Source: Allobosea sp. TND4EK4 (lineage in GTDB: Bacteria; Pseudomonadota; Alphaproteobacteria; Rhizobiales; Beijerinckiaceae). Taken from it: 64,000 nucleotides of DNA. Shown piece after piece: positions 46,049-55,186 of the stretch; the first letter of the stretch is position 1, and each line of letters starts with the position of its first letter. The stretch is taken from the NCBI RefSeq assembly GCF_900156025.1, contig NZ_FTMO01000001.1, forward strand, positions 248,001 through 312,000, read 5' to 3'. The notes below the pieces were generated by a model, which was not told the origin of the DNA, searched no databases, and saw nothing but the letters and a program-made list of their open reading frames with translations. A program made the translations under genes and the position numbers.

Positions 46049-49000
46049 CTAGTATTCCCACTCGGCGCCGATGCCGACTGCGGCGCTGCCATCCGCGCCG
46101 GTCTCGGCCTGCAGCTTGAGGCGCTTGGTCACGTCGATCCCGACCGAGACGCCGCTGTCCTCGGGCCGGGCGCCGACCTTCACGCCAACAGTGATGTTGT
46201 CGCTGATGTAGCGCGAGGCCCCGACGGTCGGGCCGCCCTCCCCCATCTGGATGTCGAGATTGTCGACCCCCAGCGATTTGCGCAGGCGTTCAAAGGTGTC
46301 GTCGCCGCCACCACCGGCGAACTGCGCCGCCGCCTGCGCCAGCTGGACGGCCTGGAAGGGAGAGAGCGAGCCGGAGGCGCGGGCGAAAAGCAGGCGCGAC
46401 AGCACCTCGTCCTGCGGCAGTTGCGGCTCGGAGGTGAAGGCGAAGCTCGGCTGGTCGGCCGGACCGGTGACGAGGATCTTCGCCGTCACATCGGCCGCAC
46501 GGGATTCGGCCACGAAATCGAGCTGCGGGATCACGCCTCCGGCGAAGGTGATGCGCCCGCGGCTGAAATCGAGCCGCTGGGTCAGGACGTTGAGTCGTCC
46601 ACGCCTCAGCTCGAAACCGCCGTCGAGAGCCGGTGCCGCGAGCGTGCCGCCGACGCGCAGTTCGCCGCCTAGCTCGGCATCGATACCGCGACCGCGCACG
46701 AAGACGCGAGCCGGCGCGGAAACGGTCAGCGCCAGAGCGGCGTCGAAGGCCGGCGCGGCGCGACCGCGTTTGCCGCGCGCCTGCGCCGCCTTGCGGGTTG
46801 CGGCGAGGCGGGCGGCAGCCGTTCCGCGCGCATGGACGTGCTTGATGCCGTCCACCGGGCGCAAGGTTGAGGGCAGCCTGTCGGGAACCGTCACCTCCAG
46901 CGAAGCGACGTCGATGCGCCCGCTGACGCGAGGGCGTTGGGCCAGCGGGCCGCTGATCTGGAGATCAAGGCCGGCGACGGCCGAGACGAGCCCGCTATCC
47001 ACGATCTGGGCACGGGTGCCGCGAATGCGGATATCTCCGGGAAATCCCGCGGCAGGATCGACCGCGACACGGCCGCTGGCCGAGATGCTGCCGCCGTTCG
47101 GCGTTGCGGCCGAGGCGCTCTCGATCGTGAGGTTGTCACCGTTCGCGACCACGCGTGCGGCAATGGCGCTGAGCTTCACGCCCTGCAGCGCGTCGGTGAA
47201 ACTGCCCCCGGAGAGCGTGGCGGCGCCCGTCAACCGGGGCGACGATGCCGTGCCGGCCGCGCTCATGTCGATCGCCACGGATCCGGTGACACGCTGCCCG
47301 TTGACGCTGAGGAGCGGATTGGCGAGCGCAGCATCGACCCGCCCCTGCGCGACGAGGTCGAGCGCCCCCGCGGCAGAGAGCGGAGCGGTGCCGCGGAGGG
47401 TGAGGTTGGCGCCGCGGCCGGCGTTCACGGTGGCCTGGACGCTCGCAGCGTCGCCCCTGAAGGCGCCCTCCGCCGCGATCTGGACCGGCGGCAAGCCGGC
47501 CTGGCGGGTTTCGGGCGTCACCAGATCGGCGACCTTGAGGCTCCACGGACCTGTCAGGGCGCCCGGCCTGCCCTGCACGGCCGCCTGTGCGTTCAACGTG
47601 CCGGCGAGATCGAGGCTGGGCGCGAAGATACGCGCGGCGGAGAGCGGGACGTCGCGGGCGGCAAAGCGCAGATCGAGCGCCTCGCCCGCCTTGCCTTCGA
47701 GCGAGACCTGGCCGCGATCGATGCGCAGCGCGAGGCCAGAGATCTCCAGGCCGGAAGACGGGAAGCTCAGCGTGGCCGGATTGGCGAGCGTGATCGCCCG
47801 CGCGTCGCGGCGGGCATCGAAGCCGGCGATCTCGAGCTTCAGCGGCTCGCCGGGAATCAGGCGCCCATTGCTCTTGAGCGCGAAGCCCCGCGCATTGGCC
47901 GAAAGGGTGAAGGCACTGGCGTCGGCAGCGCCCCTCGATTCGAAGCGGATGGCGCTAAAGGTTTCGCCAGCGGCAACCGCCCGGTCGATCGCGACATTCG
48001 CGTCCAGCATCGGGCGACCATAGACGTCGCGGGCGGCGGCGGTCGCGTCGAGCCGGTCGATCGCGATGGAGGGGCCGGCGAGCCTGCTGCCACGTGCGGT
48101 CAGATCGATGTTCTGGCGGCCCTCCGGCGTCGAGAGCGCCACGGTCGCGTCGAGCTGGCCGCCGAGCCTGGTCAGTGCGAGCGCCGAGAGGTCGTCGAGG
48201 TCGCGGGCGGCGAGCGTGAGGTTGCCGGCGGCGCGGTTCGCGGGGTCAAGCGTCAGGGCGCCGTTCAGACGCACCGTGCCGATGGACAGGTCGAGCTGCG
48301 AGAGGTTCCAGCCATCGTCGGGCTGCCGGGAGAGCGCGACGGTGCCTGTCGCGGCCTTCCGGTCGACCTCGCCGGTCAGGCTCAGACGCGAATCGAGGGC
48401 GCCCTGAAGATCCTTGGCGATCGCATCGATGGTCAGGCGCGGGATCGGCCGGCCCAGGGCGGTGGCGTTCGCGACGGCGATGCGTGCCGTTGCGTCCAGC
48501 CTGGCGAGGGGGCCGGTGATCGTGGCGTCGATGTTTCCCCGGCCCGACAGCCGCGCATCGGCACGCTTCAGATCGGGCAGGTCGAGCGCGAGCTTCAGAT
48601 TGGAGGCGTTCTGGCCGAGCGGGCCGTCCGCGGTGAAGGTCGCATGCCGGCCGCCGAGGCGCAGTCCGCTCACGGCGTAATCGCCTCCGACCAGGCCGAT
48701 CTTGCCCGCAAGGCTGAGATCGCCGGCAAGCAACCGGTCGAGGCTGTCCTGCCCGGTCGAGAGACGGTCGCCCTTGCCGTTCAGCGTGGCGCTGTAGGCG
48801 TTGGTGCGGGGCACGGCGTCGAGATCGGCCGTAAGTTCCGCGCGGCCCCCGAGCGGGCGCTGGGCCAGGCCGCTGAGGCGCGCCAGATCCGGCAGAACAG
48901 CCTTGAGCTGGCCGAGAATGCGCGACCGGCCGAGCTTGCCGCGGTAATCCAGGGCCACGCCCGACATGGCAAGTCGCAGGGTCTCGAAATCAGCCGTGCC

Positions 49001-50368
49001 GTCGTCATTGCCGGTGCCGCGCAGGGTGAACGTCACCTTGTCGCCGACGGCCTTCGCCAGAGCCGCATCGGCGAGCGCGATGCCGGAAGCCTCGCCGTCC
49101 GAGGTCAACGCGATCCGCGTTCCGGCCTGGCCGATGGTGCCGCTCGGCGTGGCGTCAAAGGTCAGGCCGACGTTGCCGAAGCGACCCGCCGGGAGGCTGG
49201 CATCCTGCATGTCCAGCTTTGCGACGACAGTCGGACCGTCCACCGGCCCCTTGATCGTCGCATCGAAGGCGAGCTTGCCGATCTCGGTGCCGGAAGCGAC
49301 GGTCTTGCCTTCGACATTGGGGCGGGAGGCCGCGACGACACGCATGTCCAGCATCTTGTCAGCGCCGTAGCGGCCTCCGACGTCGAGCCGCGCCAGAGCC
49401 GAGACCAGAGCGAGGTTGCGGATGTCGATGCCGCCGGCATCCGCGAAGGCGACGGCTCCGTCCAGCCGGGTCGAGCCGGCGAAGACCGGCGCGACGGGCG
49501 CCGGCATCAGCCCCTCGATCCGTGCGTCGAGAGCCAGAGTGAGCTCCCGCTCGCCGCCGGTGCGAGCGACGGTCGCGGTTCCGTCGGCGCCGATCGTCGG
49601 GCCAGCGGTGAAGGTCAGCGTGGAACGGAACGAGTCGAGCGGCCCGTCTCCGGTCAGGTCGAGCTTGACCGGCGGTTCTCCGGGCAGCCCTGCGACCTTG
49701 GAGATCAGGCCTCCGGCCGGCTCGTCCAGCTTGGCGGCGAGCTGCAGCCGGCTGTTCTCCGGCACGAAGGAGAGATTGACGTTGAAGCTGCCGCCCTGGT
49801 CGAGACGGCGCGCCTCGAAACGCAGATCGAGGCCTTCGGTCGGCGGGCCCAGCCGGGCCGCGCCATTGGCAGCAAGGCGGGCCGCCGTGCCGAGCACGGC
49901 CTCGCCGAGCGCCAGTTCGTTGAGCTGGAAGGCCCGCACGATGACGCGCAGCGGCAGCTCCGGCAGAATCGGCTCGTCGGCCGTGGGCGTCGTGGCGGGC
50001 TGGCGCACCGGCTTGCGGAGGATGTCGAGTCTGCCGATCTCCAGCCGGTCTACATCCAGCCGCCGCAGCAACAATGCGCTGCGGGTCCAGACGAGGCGGA
50101 CGCGGTCGAGCCGCAGCCAAGGGCCGTCGCGATCGGAGAGGACGATGTCGCGAATCTCGACGTCCGAGGAGAGCGCGCCGTTGACCTCGCCGATCGAGAC
50201 CTGGCTGCTGTCGCTGGAGAGCGCCTTCGAGATCAGGTCCGCGACGACGCCGCGGTCGGTCTGCGCATTCTGGGCAAGGCCGCCGAAATGGGCCGAGGCG
50301 AAGAAGCCCGCTGTCAGCAGCAGCGCGAAAAGAACGAAGCGGGGAAGGGTGAGCAGGCGGCGCGTCAT
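46049..50368 (-). CDS. tamB: Translocation and assembly module subunit TamB
   Basis: A 1439-residue AsmA-like bridge protein, thought to work with TamA in autotransporter/barrel insertion or in phospholipid transfer to the outer membrane. One N-terminal helix (about 9-27) anchors it in the inner membrane. The rest is an extended beta-rich repeat region (VSIGEVNGALSSDVEIRDIVLSD near its start), and the C-terminal ~350 residues are the conserved DUF490 domain, with FSRGRITFAGGVIPQLDFVAES and SRYISDNITVGVKVG. The C-terminus ends EWEY. The ATG overlaps the tamA stop (TGATG), so the pair is coupled. Confidence 0.93.
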   Translation of the reverse strand: MTRRLLTLPRFVLFALLLTAGFFASAHFGGLAQNAQTDRGVVADLISKALSSDSSQVSIGEVNGALSSDVEIRDIVLSDRDGPWLRLDRVRLVWTRSALLLRRLDVDRLEIGRLDILRKPVRQPATTPTADEPILPELPLRVIVRAFQLNELALGEAVLGTAARLAANGAARLGPPTEGLDLRFEARRLDQGGSFNVNLSFVPENSRLQLAAKLDEPAGGLISKVAGLPGEPPVKLDLTGDGPLDSFRSTLTFTAGPTIGADGTATVARTGGERELTLALDARIEGLMPAPVAPVFAGSTRLDGAVAFADAGGIDIRNLALVSALARLDVGGRYGADKMLDMRVVAASRPNVEGKTVASGTEIGKLAFDATIKGPVDGPTVVAKLDMQDASLPAGRFGNVGLTFDATPSGTIGQAGTRIALTSDGEASGIALADAALAKAVGDKVTFTLRGTGNDDGTADFETLRLAMSGVALDYRGKLGRSRILGQLKAVLPDLARLSGLAQRPLGGRAELTADLDAVPRTNAYSATLNGKGDRLSTGQDSLDRLLAGDLSLAGKIGLVGGDYAVSGLRLGGRHATFTADGPLGQNASNLKLALDLPDLKRADARLSGRGNIDATITGPLARLDATARIAVANATALGRPIPRLTIDAIAKDLQGALDSRLSLTGEVDRKAATGTVALSRQPDDGWNLSQLDLSIGTVRLNGALTLDPANRAAGNLTLAARDLDDLSALALTRLGGQLDATVALSTPEGRQNIDLTARGSRLAGPSIAIDRLDATAAARDVYGRPMLDANVAIDRAVAAGETFSAIRFESRGAADASAFTLSANARGFALKSNGRLIPGEPLKLEIAGFDARRDARAITLANPATLSFPSSGLEISGLALRIDRGQVSLEGKAGEALDLRFAARDVPLSAARIFAPSLDLAGTLNAQAAVQGRPGALTGPWSLKVADLVTPETRQAGLPPVQIAAEGAFRGDAASVQATVNAGRGANLTLRGTAPLSAAGALDLVAQGRVDAALANPLLSVNGQRVTGSVAIDMSAAGTASSPRLTGAATLSGGSFTDALQGVKLSAIAARVVANGDNLTIESASAATPNGGSISASGRVAVDPAAGFPGDIRIRGTRAQIVDSGLVSAVAGLDLQISGPLAQRPRVSGRIDVASLEVTVPDRLPSTLRPVDGIKHVHARGTAAARLAATRKAAQARGKRGRAAPAFDAALALTVSAPARVFVRGRGIDAELGGELRVGGTLAAPALDGGFELRRGRLNVLTQRLDFSRGRITFAGGVIPQLDFVAESRAADVTAKILVTGPADQPSFAFTSEPQLPQDEVLSRLLFARASGSLSPFQAVQLAQAAAQFAGGGGDDTFERLRKSLGVDNLDIQMGEGGPTVGASRYISDNITVGVKVGARPEDSGVSVGIDVTKRLKLQAETGADGSAAVGIGAEWEY

Positions 50369-52380
50369 CAGAAGGCCTGCCCGATGCTGACATAGAGCGC
50401 GACGGGCTTGTCGCCCTTGCGCGGATTGAGCGGCGCGGCGAGATCCACGCGGATGGGGCCGATCGAGGTGTAGTAGCGGAAGCCCAGGCCCGCCGCCATC
50501 TGCAGCTTCTGCTTGCCGTCAGGCAAAGCCGCCGCATAGGCGGTGCCGGCATCGAAGAAGGGCACGATGCCGATCGTGTCGGTGATCTTGATGCGGGCTT
50601 CGGCCGAGAATTCGAGCAGGCTGCGCCCGCCGGTCAGCTGGCCGAAGGGGCCGAGCGGCGAGAGCGTGCGGTACGCGTAGCCGCGCACCGAGCCGCCGCC
50701 GCCGGCATAGAAGCGGCGGGTTGACGGAATGTCGTCGAGGCTCGCGCCGGAAATCGAACCAAAGCCGACACGGCCAGCCAGGATGTAGCGGGCGTCCTCG
50801 TCGAGGGCGTAATAGGCCGAGAGCGACGCCTTGCCCTGAAACAGGCCGACGCTGGAGCCCAGGAAGGTCGGATAGGGCGTGACCGAGGCCGTGGCACGGA
50901 AGCCGCGCGTCGGATCGAGCAGGCTGTCGGTCGAATCGTATTTCACCGAGAGCGGGATGCCGACGAGGGTGTAGTCCACCTGGCCGAGCACGTCGCTGGT
51001 CTGGCCGCGCTCGTATTCGATACCGGCCTGAACGGAGAAGGTGTCGCTGAAGCGGCGCTGGATCGCCGTGGTGATGTTGCCGTAGCGGGCGGTATAGCCG
51101 CCATAGCGGGTGGTGCCGACACGCTCGCGCGTCGCGACGCCGTCGAGCAGCCAGTCATAGCGGCTGCCGCCCAGCGCCGGCTTCAGGAAGGAGAAGCCGA
51201 ACCGGCCGCCGATGTCCGATTCCTTGAAGTCGCCGATTTCCTTGATCTTGGTGCCGTCGATGCGCGGTGCGAGGAAGACGCTGCCTTCCAGCCGCAGGCG
51301 CTCGGCGCCGCCAAACAGGTTGCGGTGCTCCCAGTAGGTCTTCACCGCCGGGCCGTCGATGGTCGAGTAGCGCGCGGAAAAGCCGAAAAGCCGCTTGGGA
51401 CGCTCGGTCACCTCGACGAAGATCGGCAGGTTGCCGGCCCCGTCCAACGTTTCGCTCTCGCGGATGCGGACCGAGCCGACGGCGGGAATCGTCGCGATCG
51501 ATTTGCGCGTATCGGTCAGCGCCTTCGGCGAATAGGGATCGCCCGGCTCAAGATAGATGAAGGAGCGGACCACCTGAGGCGGGATCTCATCGGTCTTGCC
51601 GACGGTCACCTCGCCGAAGCCGGCGCGCGGGCCGGGATCGATCTCATAGGTCACGTCCATGATGCCGGCCGCATGGTCGACGACCGGGCGCAGCGCGACG
51701 ACCTTGGCGAGCGGCCTCGATTGAGCCCGCATATAGTCGACCAGCGCCGCCTGGGCCGCGCGAAGCGAGGCGGAGGTCGCGGGCTCGCCCGGCTTGAGCC
51801 GGGAGACCTTCTCGGGGTCCGTCACGACCTTCGGGCCGGGTTCCTCGTGCTCGACGACTGCGATGTTGCGGAAGCCGAAAACCTTGCCGGGGCGCACCGC
51901 GACGACAATCGGCACGGCGTCGCGATTGCGATGCGTCTCGAGCTGCCGGATCAGGGTCGCATTCGGCTCGGCCCCGACCTTGAGCGAGACGCCATCCACC
52001 ACCAGCGCGACATCGGCGTTGAAATAGCCCTGCGACCAGAGCGCATCGACCAGAGGGTTGAGATCGGTCGCCATGCGGCGCGCCAGCGTCTCTCCATCCG
52101 GCGGCGCGTCCTGGCGCAGACGGTAGAGCAGCGAGGCATCCTGCAGGCTGCGCGTCAGCGCCTTGGCGTCGTCGGCGTCGCCGAGCTCGAAATCGAGCTT
52201 GTAGGGCAGCGTCGAGGCGCTGGGCGCCGGCGGCTCATCCTTCTTGGTGAACAGGCCGAAGACATCCAGCGACGACAGATCGAAGGCCCTGGCCGGATCG
52301 GCCTGCAGGCACATAAGCGTGACGAACGCATAGCCGCCGCTCAGCGCGACGGTCCGGCTCGCCCTCCGCCAGAACCGCAT
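50368..52380 (-). CDS. tamA: Translocation and assembly module subunit TamA
   Basis: A 670-residue Omp85-family outer-membrane protein. A signal peptide (MRFWRRASRTVALSGGYAF to about residue 32) is followed by POTRA domains (about 50-310) and a 16-stranded barrel with GGGGSVRGYAYRTLSPLG (the Omp85 VRGY/F motif). It ends VALYVSIGQAF with a terminal Phe. I start at ATG 52380 because GGAGG lies directly upstream; in-frame ATGs at 52407 and 52434 are possible. Confidence 0.93.
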   Translation of the reverse strand: MRFWRRASRTVALSGGYAFVTLMCLQADPARAFDLSSLDVFGLFTKKDEPPAPSASTLPYKLDFELGDADDAKALTRSLQDASLLYRLRQDAPPDGETLARRMATDLNPLVDALWSQGYFNADVALVVDGVSLKVGAEPNATLIRQLETHRNRDAVPIVVAVRPGKVFGFRNIAVVEHEEPGPKVVTDPEKVSRLKPGEPATSASLRAAQAALVDYMRAQSRPLAKVVALRPVVDHAAGIMDVTYEIDPGPRAGFGEVTVGKTDEIPPQVVRSFIYLEPGDPYSPKALTDTRKSIATIPAVGSVRIRESETLDGAGNLPIFVEVTERPKRLFGFSARYSTIDGPAVKTYWEHRNLFGGAERLRLEGSVFLAPRIDGTKIKEIGDFKESDIGGRFGFSFLKPALGGSRYDWLLDGVATRERVGTTRYGGYTARYGNITTAIQRRFSDTFSVQAGIEYERGQTSDVLGQVDYTLVGIPLSVKYDSTDSLLDPTRGFRATASVTPYPTFLGSSVGLFQGKASLSAYYALDEDARYILAGRVGFGSISGASLDDIPSTRRFYAGGGGSVRGYAYRTLSPLGPFGQLTGGRSLLEFSAEARIKITDTIGIVPFFDAGTAYAAALPDGKQKLQMAAGLGFRYYTSIGPIRVDLAAPLNPRKGDKPVALYVSIGQAF

Positions 52381-52501
52381 CCAGCCTCCAACACCCCCCG
52401 CCACCATAAAACGCTTATCCCTGCCGACCACCATAAAGGGGTGGGGAGCAGACGCAACGCCGCAGATCGAACGCGCGTTCCTTAGAACTGTACCGACAGG
52501 G

Positions 52502-53257
52502 CTAACGGAGTGTGAAGGACAAATCCGCGAGCGGTGCCAGCCTGGTGACGACCTCGCCCTTGCCCGGCGAGAGCACGCCGCCGCAGAGGCTGCCGGTGGT
52601 GACGAGCTGGCCAGCCTTCAGCGGGCCGAGCCCCTCTTCCTTGCGGTTGGCCCAAGCCAGGAACGGCGCCATCGGGTCGCCATTGCCGTGGACGGCCGGC
52701 CGATCATAGATCGTCACGCCGTTGAGGGAGATGAAGCAGTCAAGGCCGGAGAGGTCGTCGAGCACGGTCTTCGGCAGCTCCTGCCCGACGAAATAGCCGC
52801 CATGTCCCATCGCATCCGTCAGCCAGAGCGGCATCGCGACATTACCGGACCAATTGGCGAGCCGGCTCTCGACAATCTCGATGCCCAGATAAGCCTTGTC
52901 GCAATGGTCGAGCAGTTCGGCTCGGGAATAGGGCTGCTGCGGCCGCAGCGGCACGTCGCGGACCAGGCGAAGCGCGATCTCGATCTCGACACGCAGCTCG
53001 GCACCTGTGGCACCCTCATAGGTCTCGCCGGCCGCAAGCCAGGGGCCGGGCATCAGGCCGCCGATGGCGGTTCCGTCCTCGGCGATCGCGACCTTCCAGC
53101 CGAGATCGGCGAAGCCCATGCGACGGCTGACATCGCGCTGGATGGCGAGGCCATCGGAGAGGGACGCCGGCACCGGCAGCTCGGCAATCTCAAGCAGCGT
53201 CCGCTCGCGGCGGGCGGTGACGAGCGCGTCGCGAATCGTCTCGGCGGTGGTCGGCAT
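52502..53257 (-). CDS. 2-keto-4-pentenoate hydratase/oxaloacetate decarboxylase family protein
   Basis: A 251-residue member of the fumarylacetoacetase-like superfamily, close to MhpD/HpcG-type hydratases of meta-cleavage pathways. VEIEIALRLVRDVPLRP, IEIVESRL, NGDPMAPFLAWANR and GQLVTTGSLCGGV form the metal and substrate pocket. No other aromatic-degradation gene is adjacent, so the true substrate is uncertain. ATG 53257 (MPTTAETIRDALV) follows GGGAAGGGA; a longer frame to 53293 is unlikely. Confidence 0.8.
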   Translation of the reverse strand: MPTTAETIRDALVTARRERTLLEIAELPVPASLSDGLAIQRDVSRRMGFADLGWKVAIAEDGTAIGGLMPGPWLAAGETYEGATGAELRVEIEIALRLVRDVPLRPQQPYSRAELLDHCDKAYLGIEIVESRLANWSGNVAMPLWLTDAMGHGGYFVGQELPKTVLDDLSGLDCFISLNGVTIYDRPAVHGNGDPMAPFLAWANRKEEGLGPLKAGQLVTTGSLCGGVLSPGKGEVVTRLAPLADLSFTLR

Positions 53258-53392
53258 CGCGGTCCCTTCCCTGTCCGTGCCGTCACTCTGCAACCACGGC
53301 CTCTTCGCGCCCTGCTAGCCCAGCCGCCGCGATGTCACAAGGCGACCGCAGGCTGGGAGGGAACCAGGATCGGCGGAACGGGTTTCCCAGGG

Positions 53393-53920
53393 ATGACCCG
53401 AGTTCTTCTCCCAACGGGCGGTTTATCGCGCGCTCTCGCAGGCTCCATCCTGGGCCTTACCCTGATGTTGACCGGAGCGTCGGCCCAATCGCCGCCATCC
53501 CCGCAGGATTTCGTCAAGACGGTCGCCGTCGCCAATATGTTCGGCGTCGGGTCGGCGACGCTGGCGCTCCAGAAATCGGATTCGGCGCCAATCAAGGACT
53601 ACGCCCATCGCCTTGCCGACGAGCACGCCAAGGCGGCGAGCAGCCTGCGGCGCGTCGTGGCCAAGCGTTCCGACATGGCCTTGCCGGACCGTCCCGATAG
53701 CGCCCATCTCGATCTGCTCACCGACCTTTCCAACCGGCAGGGCGCCGATTTCGATAAGGCCTATGTCTCGGCGCAGAGCGGGTCTCACCATCAGATCGCG
53801 CAGATCGTCGCGGCCTATGCGCGCGACGGATCCGACGCCGAGATCAAGGCCTTCGCCACGCAAGCGCTGCCGACTTTCGAGAAGCTGGACGCCGAGGCGC
53901 AGCGGCTCGCTGCGCGCTGA
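53393..53920 (+). CDS. DUF4142 domain-containing secreted protein
   Basis: A 175-residue protein with a signal peptide (hydrophobic run about 11-30, ending ASA before QSPPSPQDF). The mature part is a ferritin-like four-helix bundle typical of DUF4142: FVKTVAVANMFGVGSATLALQKS, IKDYAHRLADEHAKA and AFATQALPTFEKLDAEAQRL. No metal site is obvious. Function unknown; often linked to envelope stress. It lies 82 bases before the alcohol dehydrogenase gene. Confidence 0.8.
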   Translation: MTRVLLPTGGLSRALAGSILGLTLMLTGASAQSPPSPQDFVKTVAVANMFGVGSATLALQKSDSAPIKDYAHRLADEHAKAASSLRRVVAKRSDMALPDRPDSAHLDLLTDLSNRQGADFDKAYVSAQSGSHHQIAQIVAAYARDGSDAEIKAFATQALPTFEKLDAEAQRLAAR

Positions 53921-54002
53921 CCGGACCTTTTCGACCTTCGAGGGCTTTGACAGCCGGACGGCGAACTGTCGGGATAGGCCCATCTGCCTGGAGCCTGCCC
54001 CG

Positions 54003-55127
54003 ATGAAGATTCGCGCCGCCGTCCTTCATGCCAGCCCGGTCGCTGCCCCTTATGCGCAGAGCCGGCCGTTGCGGATCGAGGAACTGGATCTGGCGCCCCC
54101 CGGCCGCGACGAGGTGCTGGTGCGGGTGCGCGCAGCCGGCCTCTGCCATTCGGACCTCTCCGTGATCGACGGCAACAGGTTGCGGCCCGTGCCCATGGTG
54201 CTCGGCCATGAAGCAGCCGGCGAGGTCGTGGAGACGGGCGACGGGGTCCACGACCTGAAGCCCGGCGACCGCGTGGTGATGGTGTTCGTGCCCTCCTGCG
54301 GCCATTGCGGCCCCTGCGCGGAAGGACGCCCGGCGTTGTGCGAGCCAGGCAATGCCGCCAATGGGCGCGGCGAGATGCTCGGCGGCGGGCGACGGCTTTC
54401 CTCCGGCGGGGAACCAGTCCATCACCATATCGGCGTCGCCGCCTTCGCAGAGCACGCTGTGGTGTCACGGCGCTCGCTGGTGAAGGTCGAGGCCGACATC
54501 CCGCATGAGATCGCGGCCCTGTTCGGCTGCGCGGTCCTGACCGGGGTCGGCGCCGCGGTGAATACCGCACGAATCAAGGCCGGCGAAACCGTTGCCGTGG
54601 TGGGGCTCGGGGGCGTGGGCCTGTCGGCCCTGCTCGGCGCGATCGCCTGCGGCGCCTCCCGCGTCGTTGCGGTCGATCTCGCCGAGGACAAGCTGAAGCT
54701 CGCCCGGGACCTCGGCGCGACCGACGTCTTCAATGCCGGCGATGCGGATGCCGTCGATGCCATTCGTTCCGAGACCGGCGGGGGCGTCGACCACGCGCTG
54801 GAGATGGCCGGTTCGGTCAAGGCGCTCGACCTCGCCTATCAGATCACCCGGCGCGGCGGCACGACCACGACCGCCGGCCTCGCCAACCCCACGCATACGC
54901 TGTCGCTGTCGCCGACCCGGCTGGTGGCCGAGGAGCGGACGCTGAAGGGCTCCTATGTCGGCTCCTGCGTGCCGTCCCGCGACATTCCCCGCTTCATCGA
55001 TCTCTACCGGCGCGGCCGGCTGCCGGTGGACAGGCTCTGGACCAGCTCGGGCAGCCTCGACGACATCAACGAGGGCTTCGACGCGCTGAACGAGGGGCGG
55101 ACCATCCGGCATATCGTGCGGATGTGA
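54003..55127 (+). CDS. Zinc-dependent alcohol dehydrogenase
   Basis: A 374-residue medium-chain dehydrogenase. Catalytic zinc ligands are Cys48 (GLCHSD) and His69-Glu70 (GHEAAGE). The structural zinc site is Cys99, Cys102, Cys105, Cys113 (CGHCGPCAEGRPALC). The NAD motif is GLGGVG, followed by Asp in VVAVDLAE, which favours NAD over NADP. It is similar to class III-type alcohol/formaldehyde dehydrogenases, but the substrate is not set by sequence. An aldehyde dehydrogenase lies tail-to-tail across a small palindrome. Confidence 0.9.
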   Translation: MKIRAAVLHASPVAAPYAQSRPLRIEELDLAPPGRDEVLVRVRAAGLCHSDLSVIDGNRLRPVPMVLGHEAAGEVVETGDGVHDLKPGDRVVMVFVPSCGHCGPCAEGRPALCEPGNAANGRGEMLGGGRRLSSGGEPVHHHIGVAAFAEHAVVSRRSLVKVEADIPHEIAALFGCAVLTGVGAAVNTARIKAGETVAVVGLGGVGLSALLGAIACGASRVVAVDLAEDKLKLARDLGATDVFNAGDADAVDAIRSETGGGVDHALEMAGSVKALDLAYQITRRGGTTTTAGLANPTHTLSLSPTRLVAEERTLKGSYVGSCVPSRDIPRFIDLYRRGRLPVDRLWTSSGSLDDINEGFDALNEGRTIRHIVRM

Positions 55128-55132
55128 GGCAA

Positions 55133-55176
55133 GCTGTCATTCCGGGGCGCCCGCAGGGCGGACCCGGAATGACAGC
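55133..55176. repeat. Palindromic element between convergent dehydrogenases
   Basis: GCTGTCATTCCGG (55133-55145) and CCGGAATGACAGC (55164-55176) form a perfect 13-bp inverted repeat around an 18-base centre. The GTCATTCCGG end matches the outer arm at 8695-8705. It sits between two convergent genes and could serve as a two-way transcript end. Confidence 0.75.
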
Positions 55177-55186
55177 GGCAGGCCTA

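Noticed and set aside
46937-50395. 1152-codon open frame on the plus strand opposite tamB
   Set aside because: Very long, but mirrors tamB codons; the product is low-complexity Arg/Ala/Glu/Gly without domain motifs. tamB has clear AsmA/DUF490 features and is coupled to tamA.
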